A stretch of DNA of 64,000 nucleotides from Diploscapter coronatus (GCA_964036155.1 OZ038422.1:16639201-16703200), one strand, 5' to 3'; positions 45,397 to 57,116 are shown, counted from the stretch's first letter. Made by a program: numbers and translations. The notes: generated from the letters alone by a model not told the origin.

Positions 45397-45704
45397 CTGA
45401 GATACTTTTTTCATGATTTAAACATGGCTTTGTCAGAAAATGTTTTAATTGAAATAAAAACATGTTATGATCAGAAATTCCTAAAATCTAGCTAATTATT
45501 TCGAAACATACAGTTCAAACAAAGTTTAGGAACATGATGATTCTTCGATTTAGCGTGGACAGATCTGTTTGAAAATTGACAAATTACTCCAATAAGATAA
45601 GACATACATATTGCTTTAGTATACAATGCATGTAGAATAAAAACGTCAATTAGTCATGATAATTTAGTTTGGTGCGATGACAATCACAAAATATACAAAT
45701 CTTT

Positions 45705-47930
45705 CTAAATCTCTATTTGAATTTGACGAACTTGCTGTCCTGTTTGATTAGTCTTCGGTTGAGTGGTTGACCTATCGACCACCGATGAATTGGCTGAAAT
45801 TCCATCATCTAGCGTTTTTATATTGAAATAAAAAATCGCTCTTACCCACTCCAATTTTATTATTCAGTATGTAATTTAAAAATTGGATCAATTTATTCTT
45901 GGCATAATCCCTATAACATTTTCTTGTAAGAATCAGTGTCATTGTTCCGAAAGCCCCATGTTGACCGATATAAACCTGGAGCGCGTTCATTACTTCTAAA
46001 TAAATTTTTAGATAAATAATAACTTTTGAACAGCTTTTCATCAATAATTCGTTTTCGAATTGAAAATGTGTTGCGGAATTTGTTAGAAAAGATTCATTAA
46101 TGCTTTTAATAATCTCGCCTGGATGCAAATCGTTAGCTGTATAAGCAATAGTAAATGGAACTGCTAGAAAAATTATAGGAATTGTTGTCTAAAAAGATCT
46201 TTTCATATTTGATTAATCTGAAAATTTTCTTACAAGAGCTCCTAGCATTTGAAAATACGATCTCTGCATGCGAAGAGTTGCAGCCGAAAACGAATGCCTA
46301 TGTCGAGACAAATTTCGCATGATCAGGCCAAAGAAGATGAAACATATCTAAATTTTTTCACTAAATATGTATTTACCATTGAACATGAATAAAAATTAAT
46401 TCAGTATTTGATGGAGAATTCGGTCAGATTTAAAATTATTATGGAAAATGGTTAACAGAAGAAGCTTGGACAATATGGATTTTAAACGTTTAGGAACTGA
46501 AATTTCGTTTCAGAAAAAACAAAAATCAAGTAATTGCGCTATCTGTCCGTCTTCAGTTTCACAATTCTCCATTTTGATAACAGATCAAATTCGTTTTTAA
46601 TTAATTTCCGAAATAATTGATTAAAATTACCAAAGCTGTAAATAAAATTCCGAAAATTAGAGCGATGTGTATTTCACAGAATGTGCAAGTATCAACGACA
46701 ATGGCTCGAGTATAGAATAGAGTATCAGGCACCGCTTTCATTTGCTAAAGCAAATCTTTTTTTAAGTTCAATGTAAAATTAACCTTGGCGATTTCCAATT
46801 TTGCGATGTCCATATTGTCAAATGGGTAATGAATTAATGAAATCAAGGAAAGGTTTATGAAAGTCAATTCGAAAATAATCGTTGCCATCATTCGCTTCGT
46901 AGTTAATTTCGGGACATTAATCACTTCGATTCGAGAACATTGATAACAGTATTCATAACATTCGAGTGAGGTCACTCCGTAATCTTAAAACAAAGTATGC
47001 TGCAAAATATGATATTTTCTATAAGCTAAGACGAAATTTCTATTTCAATTTTGAATATTTTTGAAAAATTTCGATTCAATCTTCGAAAATTTGTCTTTCA
47101 GTTTCGATTTTAATCTCGCATTTGTGAAATCCAATTTCGTCTTAACACTAATTTGCTAGAAAACCAAGTAATGAGTATAGGAATATCAGGAGTTGAATGA
47201 CAGGTGGAATTCCGAAATATTGAAATAGACCATTTGCATAGCCTAAAATCATAAAGACCATAACTCAAACTATAAAAAGAGCTTCAAAGTTAAACTAAAA
47301 CATTTTGACTTTGTTCCTGGAGATTACGAGATCACAAATTTAATCCGAATTCGGTATTCAAGCGTTATGAAAGTCTCATCATATCGGGTGTTCCGAAAGT
47401 AATGTCGCAACTTAAATTCGAATAAAAATTGTAACATTACTTCGAGCCACCCAATATATTATTATTGATAAAATTTGAATGGTAAATAACCCTTACCAGC
47501 AAGGTGCGGTACGAAAAGTATTGACATAGATAACCAGGACATTTGTAGGTCAAGAAAAATTATACTGAATTTCAAATAAACTATTTCCGACTCAGAATCA
47601 TTTAAATTTGAAATGTTGTAGCCATTTAATTTTTAAAGCAATAGAAGAGAAATTAAATTTAATATTTTCTCAGTTTACTTACTTGCATTGAAGTTTGGCT
47701 AGCAAGAATTTATAATAAGGAGTCATCGATTTAGGTGAAACAAAAATTATGCAAAATAAACCGAAAAGGTTAATTGGAAGCTGAACGAGCGTAATTATTT
47801 AACAGAAAAAATATTTTTCGAAAATTGTTCAGTGTTGCCATCAATTTACCTGAATAAACCCCGTTAAGAATTGAAGTTTTAAATAAATTCGATCATCAAA
47901 ATGATATACTGTAATGTTTTCATAATCCAT
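45705..47930 (-). CDS. Srh/Sri-type nematode chemoreceptor (GPCR)
   Basis: Exons 47930-47850, 47780-47683, 47564-47497, 47242-47165, 46983-46784, 46744-46631, 46347-46234, 46188-45846, 45793-45705 close in frame, giving 394 residues. Landmarks: LPINLFGLFCIIFVSPKSM followed by TPYYKFLLAKLQ, then DLQMSWLSMSILFVPHLAGY, HIALIFGILFTAL, RNLSRHRHSFSAATLRMQR, and near the end YIGQHGAFGTMTLILTRKCY with RDY. The last combination is typical of the Srh/Sri/Str superfamily of seven-TM receptors. Sensory membrane role is by family; ligand unknown. Weak points are the exon 4 donor (CTTG|GTTTTC) and the exon 5 acceptor (TTTTAAG). Intron 3 holds a tiny palindromic element. Confidence 0.8.
47391..47458. mobile_element. 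Tiny palindromic element in a chemoreceptor intron
   Basis: GGGTGTTCCGAAAGTAATGT pairs with ACATTACTTCGAGCCACCC. Only about 28 nt separates the arms. The flanks are TAT and ATA. A mariner-type MITE is my guess, from the TA-rich site and GGGTGT ends. Confidence 0.65.
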
Positions 47931-48059
47931 GGGTTAAAATGCCTTTAGAACTGTAAAATTATAGATAACTGTTTCAAAGAAATAGGCAATCTGAAAAATG
48001 CATGACACCAAGACATTAAGACATGCGAAAATATCAACAAAAAAAGAATCTCTAACCTA

Positions 48060-48330
48060 CTCTATCCTCCTCTAACCCCATACTGTTTCGCACGTCTTAA
48101 TGTCATGCATCTTCCAGGTGTTCAAAAAACCACGTACCAATGAACAGTGTATGAAAATGTGCAAAATATAATTAACTTTTTACTCTAATATAAAATTCAA
48201 TGGTATTTGATCGTGCTAGAATTAAAGAATTATTTTTGGCGTGTCAGGTGAAACGTCTGTCTAGGATATTCAAAAATCCAATTTACGTCACAAGAACGAT
48301 TAAAATACAATTGATGGACAATAGCTATCA
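48060..48330 (-). repeat. Repeat C, copy 2 (inverted relative to 41306-41560)
   Basis: The reverse complement matches copy 1 along its length. The two copies face each other across the chemoreceptor cluster. Confidence 0.9.
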
Positions 48331-49456
48331 TCCAATTTGATTTTTTGTCTTACAGTAATTGTAGTAATTTTTAAAACAGACTCTCCATAATTCTCGAAAC
48401 TGCCCGGACCAGAGATTTAAAATTCGTTTTGAAGGGGTATTTGAGTGTTCTCTACCTATATTCGACCTGAGAATCACAATTCTGGGCCTTTTTCCAACAT
48501 TTTCAACTTCGGATCCAGATACCGGGGTCCGGGGGTTAAGTTTCAAAAGTCATTCTAATATTCCAAAACCTATACCAGATTGTTCAGTTCGATGAGCTGA
48601 GTCGGTTGGTGCAAACATTTTTTCGGATCTGACCTTCTTATCGTAAGTTGCGGCTAAAAACTGAAAAAATGCCAAAAATATGGGTTCCTTAATAGAAAAG
48701 TCAACTTTTCTCATTTCCCTCTGCGTATTACCTTCCAGTTTTTTTACACAATAATTTGTGAGTCCTTCTCATTCTATTCGGATAAAAACATCCGAAATTG
48801 AATCACACCATTTGACCGAAAAACGGTCCGAGGTCGAATCAGAAAAATCGGATTTTCGAAAATGCGTATGAAAAAATTCAAAATGTATATCAATCGTAGA
48901 GCTCACCAGCGTAGTAGCAAATACTGTCGGTAATAACCTCTCAAACGATTTGCAAATTTCAATGTCAAAATTAGCATATTATAGTTTTTGTGCCAAAAGT
49001 ACCTAAAAATGAAGTCAAAATCTGTCGGAAAAGTTACATTGCACAGGATGCAACTGAGACCTATCAAACGGTGTATGATACATAAGGGTATGATAAACAG
49101 GTGGTTAGAAATAAGCTTGAACACACAGACAGATGCACTTTACAAAAAAATACTAAAAAAAGATTTTATGTTAATATCTTCTCGTTTTGCAATATTTAAT
49201 CTTTTACTACTTTTACAAATTGTTTTTTTGCTTCTATTGACAGTGGTCGCGAAATTTACATGTCGCGTCGTCGCGAAAAGTCCAAATAGTCATAAATAAA
49301 TAAAATGTTCCCTATATGACCTCAAGTCGTATTGAGATTCTATTATTTTATTTGCGATGGCCTGGCATTATGCAAATCGATAACTGTGCTATATATTCAC
49401 TCTCATATGCAGTGACAACTAATTGTTTTGTAGGTAAGATGTTTGTGTTATACGCA

Positions 49457-49525
49457 TTTAGGGTGTGTTCAAACTTCTGCTAAATCGAGCGCTCGATCTA
49501 GCAGAGGTTTGAACGCACCCTTAAA
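49457..49525. mobile_element. Near-perfect 69-nt hairpin upstream of the secreted helical gene
   Basis: TTTAGGGTGTGTTCAAACTT at the left pairs with the end GGTTTGAACGCACCCTTAA, around the centre ATCGAGCGCTCGAT. About 80 nt before the gene at 49606. The ends resemble those of the 33173-33540 element. Confidence 0.8.
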
Positions 49526-49599
49526 TATCCTTCTTTCGACCACACTATATTCTAGATAATTTCATGCGAATTATTATGCGATTTAACTAAAAATTATTT

Positions 49600-49601
49600 A
49601 G
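49600..49601 (+). promoter_or_regulatory. Probable spliced-leader acceptor of the secreted helical gene
   Basis: AAATTATTTAG followed by 4 nt and ATG. Inferred trans-splice site supporting the start at 49606. Confidence 0.5.
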
Positions 49602-49605
49602 ACTG

Positions 49606-52600
49606 ATGAAATATATTATTTACGGTTCGCTTATATTATTATCCATTGCTGAATTCAACTGGACAGAGGAGTATTTGGCAAACGATAATGGTTTAAGTGG
49701 GACCGGCCATATTACTTCAGTGGGGGTGGGTGGTTCGTCTATTTATGAAAATCCTTATTACTCACTGCATCGACACCACCTCAATCGCCGTCATTCCGAC
49801 CATGTGCGTCGTTATCAAGATCAAAACCGTAAGTTTTTTTCACAGTGCATTTATTATATCAAATCTTTTAATAGAAGTTCCTCAACCTTCGAATTTCTAA
49901 TCTACCCATTGCTCAATCTAACTTATCTTCAAATTTTAGCCAATGATGCAGTTAAAATCGTCTCAGACTTTACAAGGGAATTGTCTAGTTTACTCGGAAC
50001 AAGTTTCGACAAATTAGGATCCTTGAAAATGATCGCGGAAAAAAGCGGAGCATTTTTAAGTTTACTTACTCCTGTTGGCTCTTTAGTGGCAACCTGCCTA
50101 ACCACTGTACTTCCGGTATAATTGAGTAAACCAATTTCTTTATAATATAATATTTAGGAAACCTCAGAGGAAATGATTGCAATCAAACAGCTAACCGAAT
50201 CAATGGACTATCAATCCAATAAAAAAATTCTTGAAATGAGGCAATCAATAACGGAATTAAATAAATATATACTCCTAGGCAAATATGACGACGTAAATTA
50301 GATGTTATTTGTATTTTATGTTAGGATATAATAATGAATTTAGGAAGTGAGGATGAAACTTGCGATTTTGAATGAGATTTTTCAATTTGCCCTAAATTTG
50401 CAAAAGCACGACACACAAAGGACTAGAAAAAATCGTTTGAACGCATTAAGTGAGGCCTGCAAATCGTTGGCTTCTAAGCCATCAGAGATTTTGACAGTAA
50501 GCTAAACTTTTATCAATCATATCCTTATCCTTATTTTGCAGTTTTTCTATCAACAAATGTACAGAAACTGTGTAGTTCCTACAAGACAACATATCTCGAT
50601 TTTTTTACGTTTAAAATCTGCATTCGATAAACTCGAAAATGATACGAAGAATTCCGATACTCAATCTACGGAATATAGAAATCGGAAGGAATGTAAGTAA
50701 TTTTGATGCACTCTTAGGAAATAAATTGGATGATTTGAATTATATATTCAGTTTCGATTTTTATATAAAATTATGTTATAGGGATTCTTCAGCATTTTGG
50801 AGGAGCTTCAAACTATTCAGAAGAATATACTGACTCTATCGCATCAAAAATTGAACAATGTCCATATATATATATTCATCTCATTATGTATTGACTAATT
50901 AATTTTAGTAAAAACTCTACCGGAAGTTGAAATAATCGAAGGTTTGTACAAAATTCAGCTCCACGATTTAGGCGATAACAATCAATTCGAGTAAGTTTTC
51001 AATATATCATTCATTTCAAATGACGAGTCAATTTCCGCTTCATTTCTTATTATTATGCTCAGGCACTTTATTACAAAATTTCTCTTTTTAAAAACTGAGA
51101 AAAAACATGTCGTAAGAGTGTGCACAATGGGATAAGCTAGTTAACTTGTTTATTAAAATGAATGATAGAGTATTTTTTGCGAACCTACCATAAATATTTA
51201 CAGATCGTGCATTTTAAACGAGTTTTTATCTCATGCGAAGTATCAAAGGAAGCCACTACAATTATTAGCTGAAATCGTCAGAAAGGACATTATCATGGCT
51301 GTATGTAATTTTCTAAATAACAATCCTTATTTAAATTATACATACAATTATGTTATTAAAAACGGTTTGATAAGCGAAAGACATTCGGATGAGGAATGTT
51401 AAATAATTATTAATTTAGGAGACAATGGCGATGATTTGTGTGTGCGTTGAAAACTACAACGATGCTACGTCGATAAGAGAATTGGAAATAGAAATAAAGG
51501 ATCAAGTTGATACGATTGTTAATTATATGTATATATGGATAGATAGAAGTCTCGTAAGTAATCAATATGACAACCATGGAAAAGACGGTACCCGGTAGAA
51601 GAAAGCTCCTTCAACCCTCCAAAAGGCCTTTTCGAATTTTCTAGTGACATCCTGCGGGATTTTGCTTTTCCAATTGCCAATCAATTTCCATTTTACATAA
51701 AATATGAAAGGCAACTTAATTAAAATAATACCCAAGATAACCCGAAAATGAATGCTCAAGTTATATAACTTCGAAATACATTTTTAGGAACTATCGTGGC
51801 CGAAATATTTCCAATCTGAAGCTTTGAGATCGCTTGGTGGTGATCCAGTTACTGAAGAAAAGTATAATGAGATTGCAGTGTTAATTAGGTCTAGAATTTT
51901 GCATCTGGGTCATGAAGGGTAAAGAATATGAAAATTGTTCATAGAGATTTTACACTTTTTTTTTTAGATTTAACTATAACGTTGTTGTTATGCCAGCTTG
52001 GGAAGAAAATGTCCACTTCTATTTGGAGGCAAATGAATCCACTGCAATAAAGATTCTGAATGTAAACGATGTACACATATTTATATTTCGATTCATGGAA
52101 AACTCGAGCGAAAGACTAATATCTGCCAAAAAATGGTTCAGAGAATCGAACTTAAATATCGTACAGATCATTCAGTAAGTCGTTGCAGCACTTTAAATAT
52201 TGGTAATGAGCAAGAAAAATAAATAGGTTTTACGTAGAGCCAATTAATAACGTTTTGAAATGAAAGTACACAAATGCTTTCTTAGTGAAAAGCTGCCATG
52301 AATAGTTACGTACGTGTGACTTGGTTAATCCCAACCTAAATTTTTATATTTGCAAAAGTACGCCGTTAAGTTTTCTATCTTCATTTCTAATGAGCGCATT
52401 AATTTATCAATCGAATCGAATCTACAAAAGATATTTATGGTTTAAACTAAAAAAACGATCATATCTAATTATACAAGGTAAATATAAAATTTTAGCGACC
52501 ATATGTACCTTTATAAATTGAGCGATCTTGCCCACGTTCTGAATACATACCAAGCAGGTGGCATGGTCAATCCCGATCGTTTTCACGCAGTGTTATACAT

Positions 52601-52766
52601 GAAAAGACAACCTTTCTGGGGTGGTGCAGCTATTATTGCACACGGCATAACTGACGATGAAATAGCTGACTTTGATGGAAGAAATACATATTATCTAATT
52701 TATTACTACGCAAATGAACATTTGTTTAGTAGCACTTATTTAATTAAGGTTTTTCTCTTTATTTGA
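49606..52766 (+). CDS. Secreted helical protein of unknown family (612 residues)
   Basis: Exons 49606-49828, 49940-50115, 50158-50292, 50344-50496, 50542-50692, 50782-50859, 50909-50990, 51204-51300, 51419-51553, 51788-51918, 51968-52174, 52496-52766 close in frame. Signal peptide (MKYIIYGSLILLSIAEFNW), Gly/Ser- and His/Arg-rich N-terminus, a helical segment (VSDFTRELSSLLGTSFDKLG), a hydrophobic stretch at about 110-133 (FLSLLTPVGSLVATCLTTVL), then a heptad-like helix (AIKQLTESMDYQSNKKILEM) and further helices. The C-terminal part has beta-like text (YNVVVMPAWEENVHFYLE, TYYLIYYYANEHLF). I do not recognise the family. A hydrophobic hairpin followed by coiled-coil helices occurs in some membrane-inserting proteins, but that comparison is speculative. 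The final exon may have one more intron near 52748. Confidence 0.75.
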
Positions 52767-53003
52767 CGTATATTAGCAAAATTCTCTCAATCGTTTTAAT
52801 ATATTCATCTAATATCAAAATAGTAATACTTATATTTATTTCTTTTCGATTCTATATTAAAGTACTAAATGACAATAAATTGTATTTCCCTATCTATTTA
52901 CTAATGATACTCTTTTGATTCTACACTTTAAAGTAAGAATAAATATATTTTCAAGTCTATACTTTTTACAACTTAACACATGTCACTTAATTCAATTTTA
53001 TTT

Positions 53004-53404
53004 TTGATAACTGCCTACTGTGAAACTCTTTGTTGTTCTTCAGAAACTTTACGTGTAATTTTTAAGGGAATTGTTGTTATTCTTTTATGTAAGGCTTACA
53101 AGTAGCGGAGAGAATTATTTATTGATTCGGTGTTATACATTTTTTAATCATAATGAAACGTAACTGCCAAGATTAGTCAAACAAGATAAATAAAGCATTT
53201 CTTTGATCTCAGAAAATCGAATAAATAACTGAAATATTTGCTCGATTTGACAGATTCCAAACACTACTGTCGCAGTGCAATAGTTTTCTTCAATCGATTT
53301 TGAGTTTTCGTTTATTTTTCTTTATTTCGAATTCATTTATTATTAGAAACTTTTGTATAATCAATCCAAACTCTCTATTACAAGATGCGTAAGAATATCG
53401 ATAC
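53004..53404 (+). repeat. Repeat B, copy 2
   Basis: Near-identical to 36211-36626 in the same orientation. It abuts the left end of the large inverted repeat. Confidence 0.9.
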
Positions 53405-53444
53405 CTTCTTCTAAAGCTATAAATATTGTCAAAAATTAGATTTT

Positions 53445-55475
53445 TTAAATTTAAGAGTGAATATCAGGAAAAACCAAAGTCTTAGCAAAGGGGTGTTTCC
53501 AGGGGTCCGTCGATTTGGCTGATTTTTACATATGCTGTTCAGTTTTTCACGCTGATCATCATGGTGTGGTTTGTTTTTCATGAAAATGATCGTATGCAGG
53601 ATTACGGTAGCTTCAAGTTTTGATAGATCCGACCTCGGGGAAAAATTCATAACTTTCTTATTTCTGAACCAAATCGAACGAGGTTTTCAGAATTGAATAG
53701 CGCATGAAAAACTCTACAAATAATGTAACTACGGTCAACTGCTACCATCAATAACTTCCTGCCAAAAAATTAATTTCCGAAAATGCGACTATAGCCGACT
53801 TCAGTTTTTCAATTTTTTCCCCAAATTAGAGTTTCGAACCCCAGCTGGAAATGGGCTTATTTTGTAGAGAATTAAATTCTGCATCTGAATATGTAAAAAA
53901 TTTTAAAAAATCGAATGGTCCAAGCAACGAAAAATGCGTCCGAACGCGTAAAATCAGGGTGATTATTTCATAGTGTTAACTTTGACCCCTCATAATTTTC
54001 TTATTTCTGAACCAAATTTGATGATTCTTTTTTTATTTTGTAGATATTGAGTAGGAGAATAAAATTAAAATATAAAGAAAATTTTTAGAAATTATTTTTG
54101 GCGGGAAAAAATTATCCGAAGTTACCCTATATACCCGTACTGCGTTTACGCGTAAATGACGTTGAAAAAATTCGTCCTTCCAGTATGTTGCGTAGATTGA
54201 CATGGTGAACAACTTTTGTTCCGGGACTTACCTCGGATTCACATTAATATGAACTACAGAATTTTTTGAAGTACGATGGCCAAATTCAGCATTTTGCCTT
54301 CATAATACAAATTTTCAAAAAATCATATCTCCCTGTGTGTACACATTCTAGAATAAGTTCTGGAACAAAAGTTGTTCAACTTGAAGAGCTCTACAAGACT
54401 TCATGGAAAACTCCAACGTTAACTCACATTACCCTTATAAACACAGTACGGGTATATAGGGTAACTTAGGATCATTTTTTCCCGCCAAAATTAATTTCTA
54501 AAAATTTTCTTTATATTTTAATTTTATTCTCCTACTCAATATCTACAAAATAAAAAAATAATCATTCAAGTTGGTTCAGAAATAAGAAAGTTGTGAGGGA
54601 TCAAAGTTAACACTATGAAATAATCACCCTGATTTTACGCGTTCGGACGCGTTTTTCGTTGCTTGGACCATTCGCTTTTTTGAAGATTTTTGCATATTCA
54701 GATGTAAAATTGAATTCTCTACAAAATAAGTCCATTTCCAGCCGGGGTTCGAAACTCTAATTTGGGGAAAAAATCGAAAAACTGCGACCAGGTAAGGGTC
54801 ACATTTTCTATTTTTTTTCGGAAATTAATTTTTTGGCGGGAAACTGTTGGCCCTAGCAAGTGGTCGTAGTTACATTATTTGTAGAGTTTTTGATGGACTA
54901 TCTAATGCAAAAAACCGCATTCGATTTGGTTCAGAAATAAGGAAGTTATGGGGGAGTTAAGGTTGATACTCCATATAGGAATGTACTGGTTTTACGCATT
55001 TTTCGTTGCTTGGACCATTCGATTTTTTAAAATTTTTTACATATTCAGATGCAGAATTTAATTCTCTACAAAATAAGCCCATTTCCAGCTGGGGTTCGAA
55101 ACTCTAATCTGGGTAAAAAATTTAAAAACTGCAGCCGGCCAGGGTCACTTTTTCGGAAATTAATTTTCTGGAGGGAAGTTGTTGATCGTACCAGGTGGTG
55201 ATAGTTACATTATTTGTAGAGTTTTTCATGGGCTATTCAATGCTGAAAACCTCGTTCGATTTGGTTTAGAAATAAGAAAGTTATGAATTTTTTCCTGAGG
55301 TCGGGTCAGTCAAAACTTCAAGCTACCGTAATCCTGCATACGATAATTTTTACGAAAAACAAATGGCACCGCGAGAATCAGCGTGAAAAACTGAACAATA
55401 TATATGAAAATCAGCCAAATCGACAGACCCCTGGAAACACCGACTTTGGTCCTTAGTGACATTCACTCTTAAAAT
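53445..55475. repeat. Large inverted repeat (foldback transposon-like)
   Basis: Outer left TAAGAGTGAATATCAGG and CAGGGGTCCGTCGATTTGGC pair with right GCCAAATCGACAGACCCCTG and GACATTCACTCTTA. Pairing continues inward to TATATACCCGTACTG (about 54131) and CAGTACGGGTATATA (about 54445), leaving a spacer of about 300 nt. The right arm holds a tandem duplication of about 350 nt (CCATTTCCAGC then GGGGTTCGAAACTCTAAT near 54731 and again near 55080). No transposase frame is visible. Confidence 0.9.
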
Positions 55476-55756
55476 ATATATTTTCACAATCACTAATATT
55501 CATTATAAAGATTTTAGTGTACGATATTTCATATAAAACTTGCATACAATGGTATAGCAGACATAAACGATTGGCTACTTTAAACCGTTGCTAAAAATTC
55601 TTTTTTTCCTTTTAAAATTGTTCAGGTAAAATGCTTGTAAGTTTAGGATAGGGTTTCAAAGCTGATTTTGGGTTCATTTTCAATCTAGAAATCAACTCCA
55701 TTAAATATACTAGTCAAGGTCATTTGGACCTAACATTTATTGAAATTCTGGAGAAT

Positions 55757-55852
55757 ACCTTTAATTTTCAAATTTAGCCGACCCCACCCAGTGGGAATAA
55801 TAAGGCTAGGAAGAAAAAAAAAAAAAAAAAAAAAACCTTTAATTTTCAAATT
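55757..55852 (+). mobile_element. Short poly(A)-tailed retroposon-like insertion with target duplication
   Basis: An insert at 55775-55834 is flanked by 18-nt direct repeats ACCTTTAATTTTCAAATT (55757-55774 and 55835-55852). It carries CCCCACCCAGTGGGAATAAT and GGCTAGG, then about 21 A. Flanking duplication plus poly(A) tail is the mark of LINE-driven retroposition, as in a 5'-truncated SINE. Confidence 0.85.
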
Positions 55853-57114
55853 ATTCAATGAAAATTTTCAATGGCTCAGGAAATTAGCATAAATATATTT
55901 TCTTGGGACAAAAGTTATCTTTTCTATTAGTATTCGTGTAGATTTGGTAGCGTGCAAAGTTTCAAATTAATTGACCAAGTAATTCCACCTTTATGGTTAC
56001 TTGAATTGAAAGATAGCAGTATTTTTTACGCACCCTGTAGGGCTTAGCAACGATAAAAACAATCTAAGGATAGCGAAGTCGAAGATCATATTTGAATTTT
56101 ACCTAATTTTCATATCTAATTTTTACTTGAATCTTATTTTACGTACTAAAATGTGAGAACTGAATCAGACTTTTACGATATTGTTTATCATGCACATAGC
56201 TTTTCGATCTTCATAATTCATGTGCTTGATGTGCTAAATTTGTCAATCTTCAATTCATCGGCTACTTGCTAATCCATTCTCCCTGCCAAATGATTTACAG
56301 CTCTGCTTGTCATGAGCTTGGAGCAAAAAGGGAAAAGTGAGAGAAAAACACAGGCAAAACATAAAAGGAGGGGAGAATAGCCCTGGGTTAGGGCGGAAGG
56401 GCAGAACAGACTGTGCAACGGGGAAATGCATGGGAAAGGGCACGGGGCATTCACACCTATCAGCAACAGCTCGAGAAATGACATTGCTCTTACTTATCTT
56501 GTAAGATAAATAGATTTATTGCTGAAGTTTTAGGATATTTTTTTGTACTTTTCTGAAGATAGCATTGCGTCATGATTATTATTGAAAGATGATTCAAACG
56601 TTATTTTTATCATGTTCAAAATTCCGTTTGAATATGTGAGTTCTCGAAAAAAAAAAATACTAAAATCAAAAATTTATTGATCAAAACAGAGAATCTCGAT
56701 TGAATTTTACAATTTGCAATCTCATCTTGGCAAACTCGACAAAGTGAGTGAGAGGAATTAGAGAGGCTGTGTTAATTTATAGCTGGAAAGTGGCAACCTT
56801 CTCATGATCGTAAATGGTCAGTTTTTACAGCCTTTTCACTTATTTCCATCCAAAAATGTTCATAATCTGACCACTTGCCTATATTATTTTTAGTCGCTCA
56901 TTCAAAGGGCGTTCAAGTTCAGCCTGCCTGACCGCGTAACTGCTTTGGCATTTGCTCGAGTTAATCTCTGTCCGCTTACTCACAGTCCTCGCCTTTCCCT
57001 CGGCCTTCTTTCCAACAGGGAGACAGTGCCCGCCCCCTTTCTTATCCCACAGTCCCTTTTCCCTTCCTTCCCTCCTCCTCCTTCTTCCTTCCTTCCTTTA
57101 TTCTTCTTCTTTGC

Positions 57115-57116
57115 AG
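57115..57116 (+). promoter_or_regulatory. Probable spliced-leader acceptor of the glypican gene
   Basis: CTTCTTTGCAG followed by 12 nt and the ATG at 57129. Inferred. Confidence 0.5.

Larger units (their letters stand above)
47931..49605. other. Intergenic region with repeat C and a hairpin
   Basis: Contains repeat C copy 2 and the hairpin at 49457-49525. The part 48340-49300 looks like old repeat-derived sequence (CCGGGGTCCGGGGGTTAAG, CGGTCCGAGGTCGAATC), but I found no second copy here. Confidence 0.5.

Noticed and set aside
45805..46128. Possible 27-nt intron inside the Srh/Sri exon (GTTATT to TTTAG)
   Set aside because: Too short for a nematode intron, and splicing it would create an immediate stop. 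The uninterrupted frame encodes the family's conserved end.
42673..48330. A cargo-carrying transposon bounded by repeat C
   Set aside because: No transposase or integrase gene lies inside and no border duplication was seen. Kept only as a question in the findings.
48988..49299. 103-codon plus-strand open frame with a hydrophobic end
   Set aside because: Lys-rich then Leu-rich composition in repeat-like AT-rich DNA; no splice or homology support.
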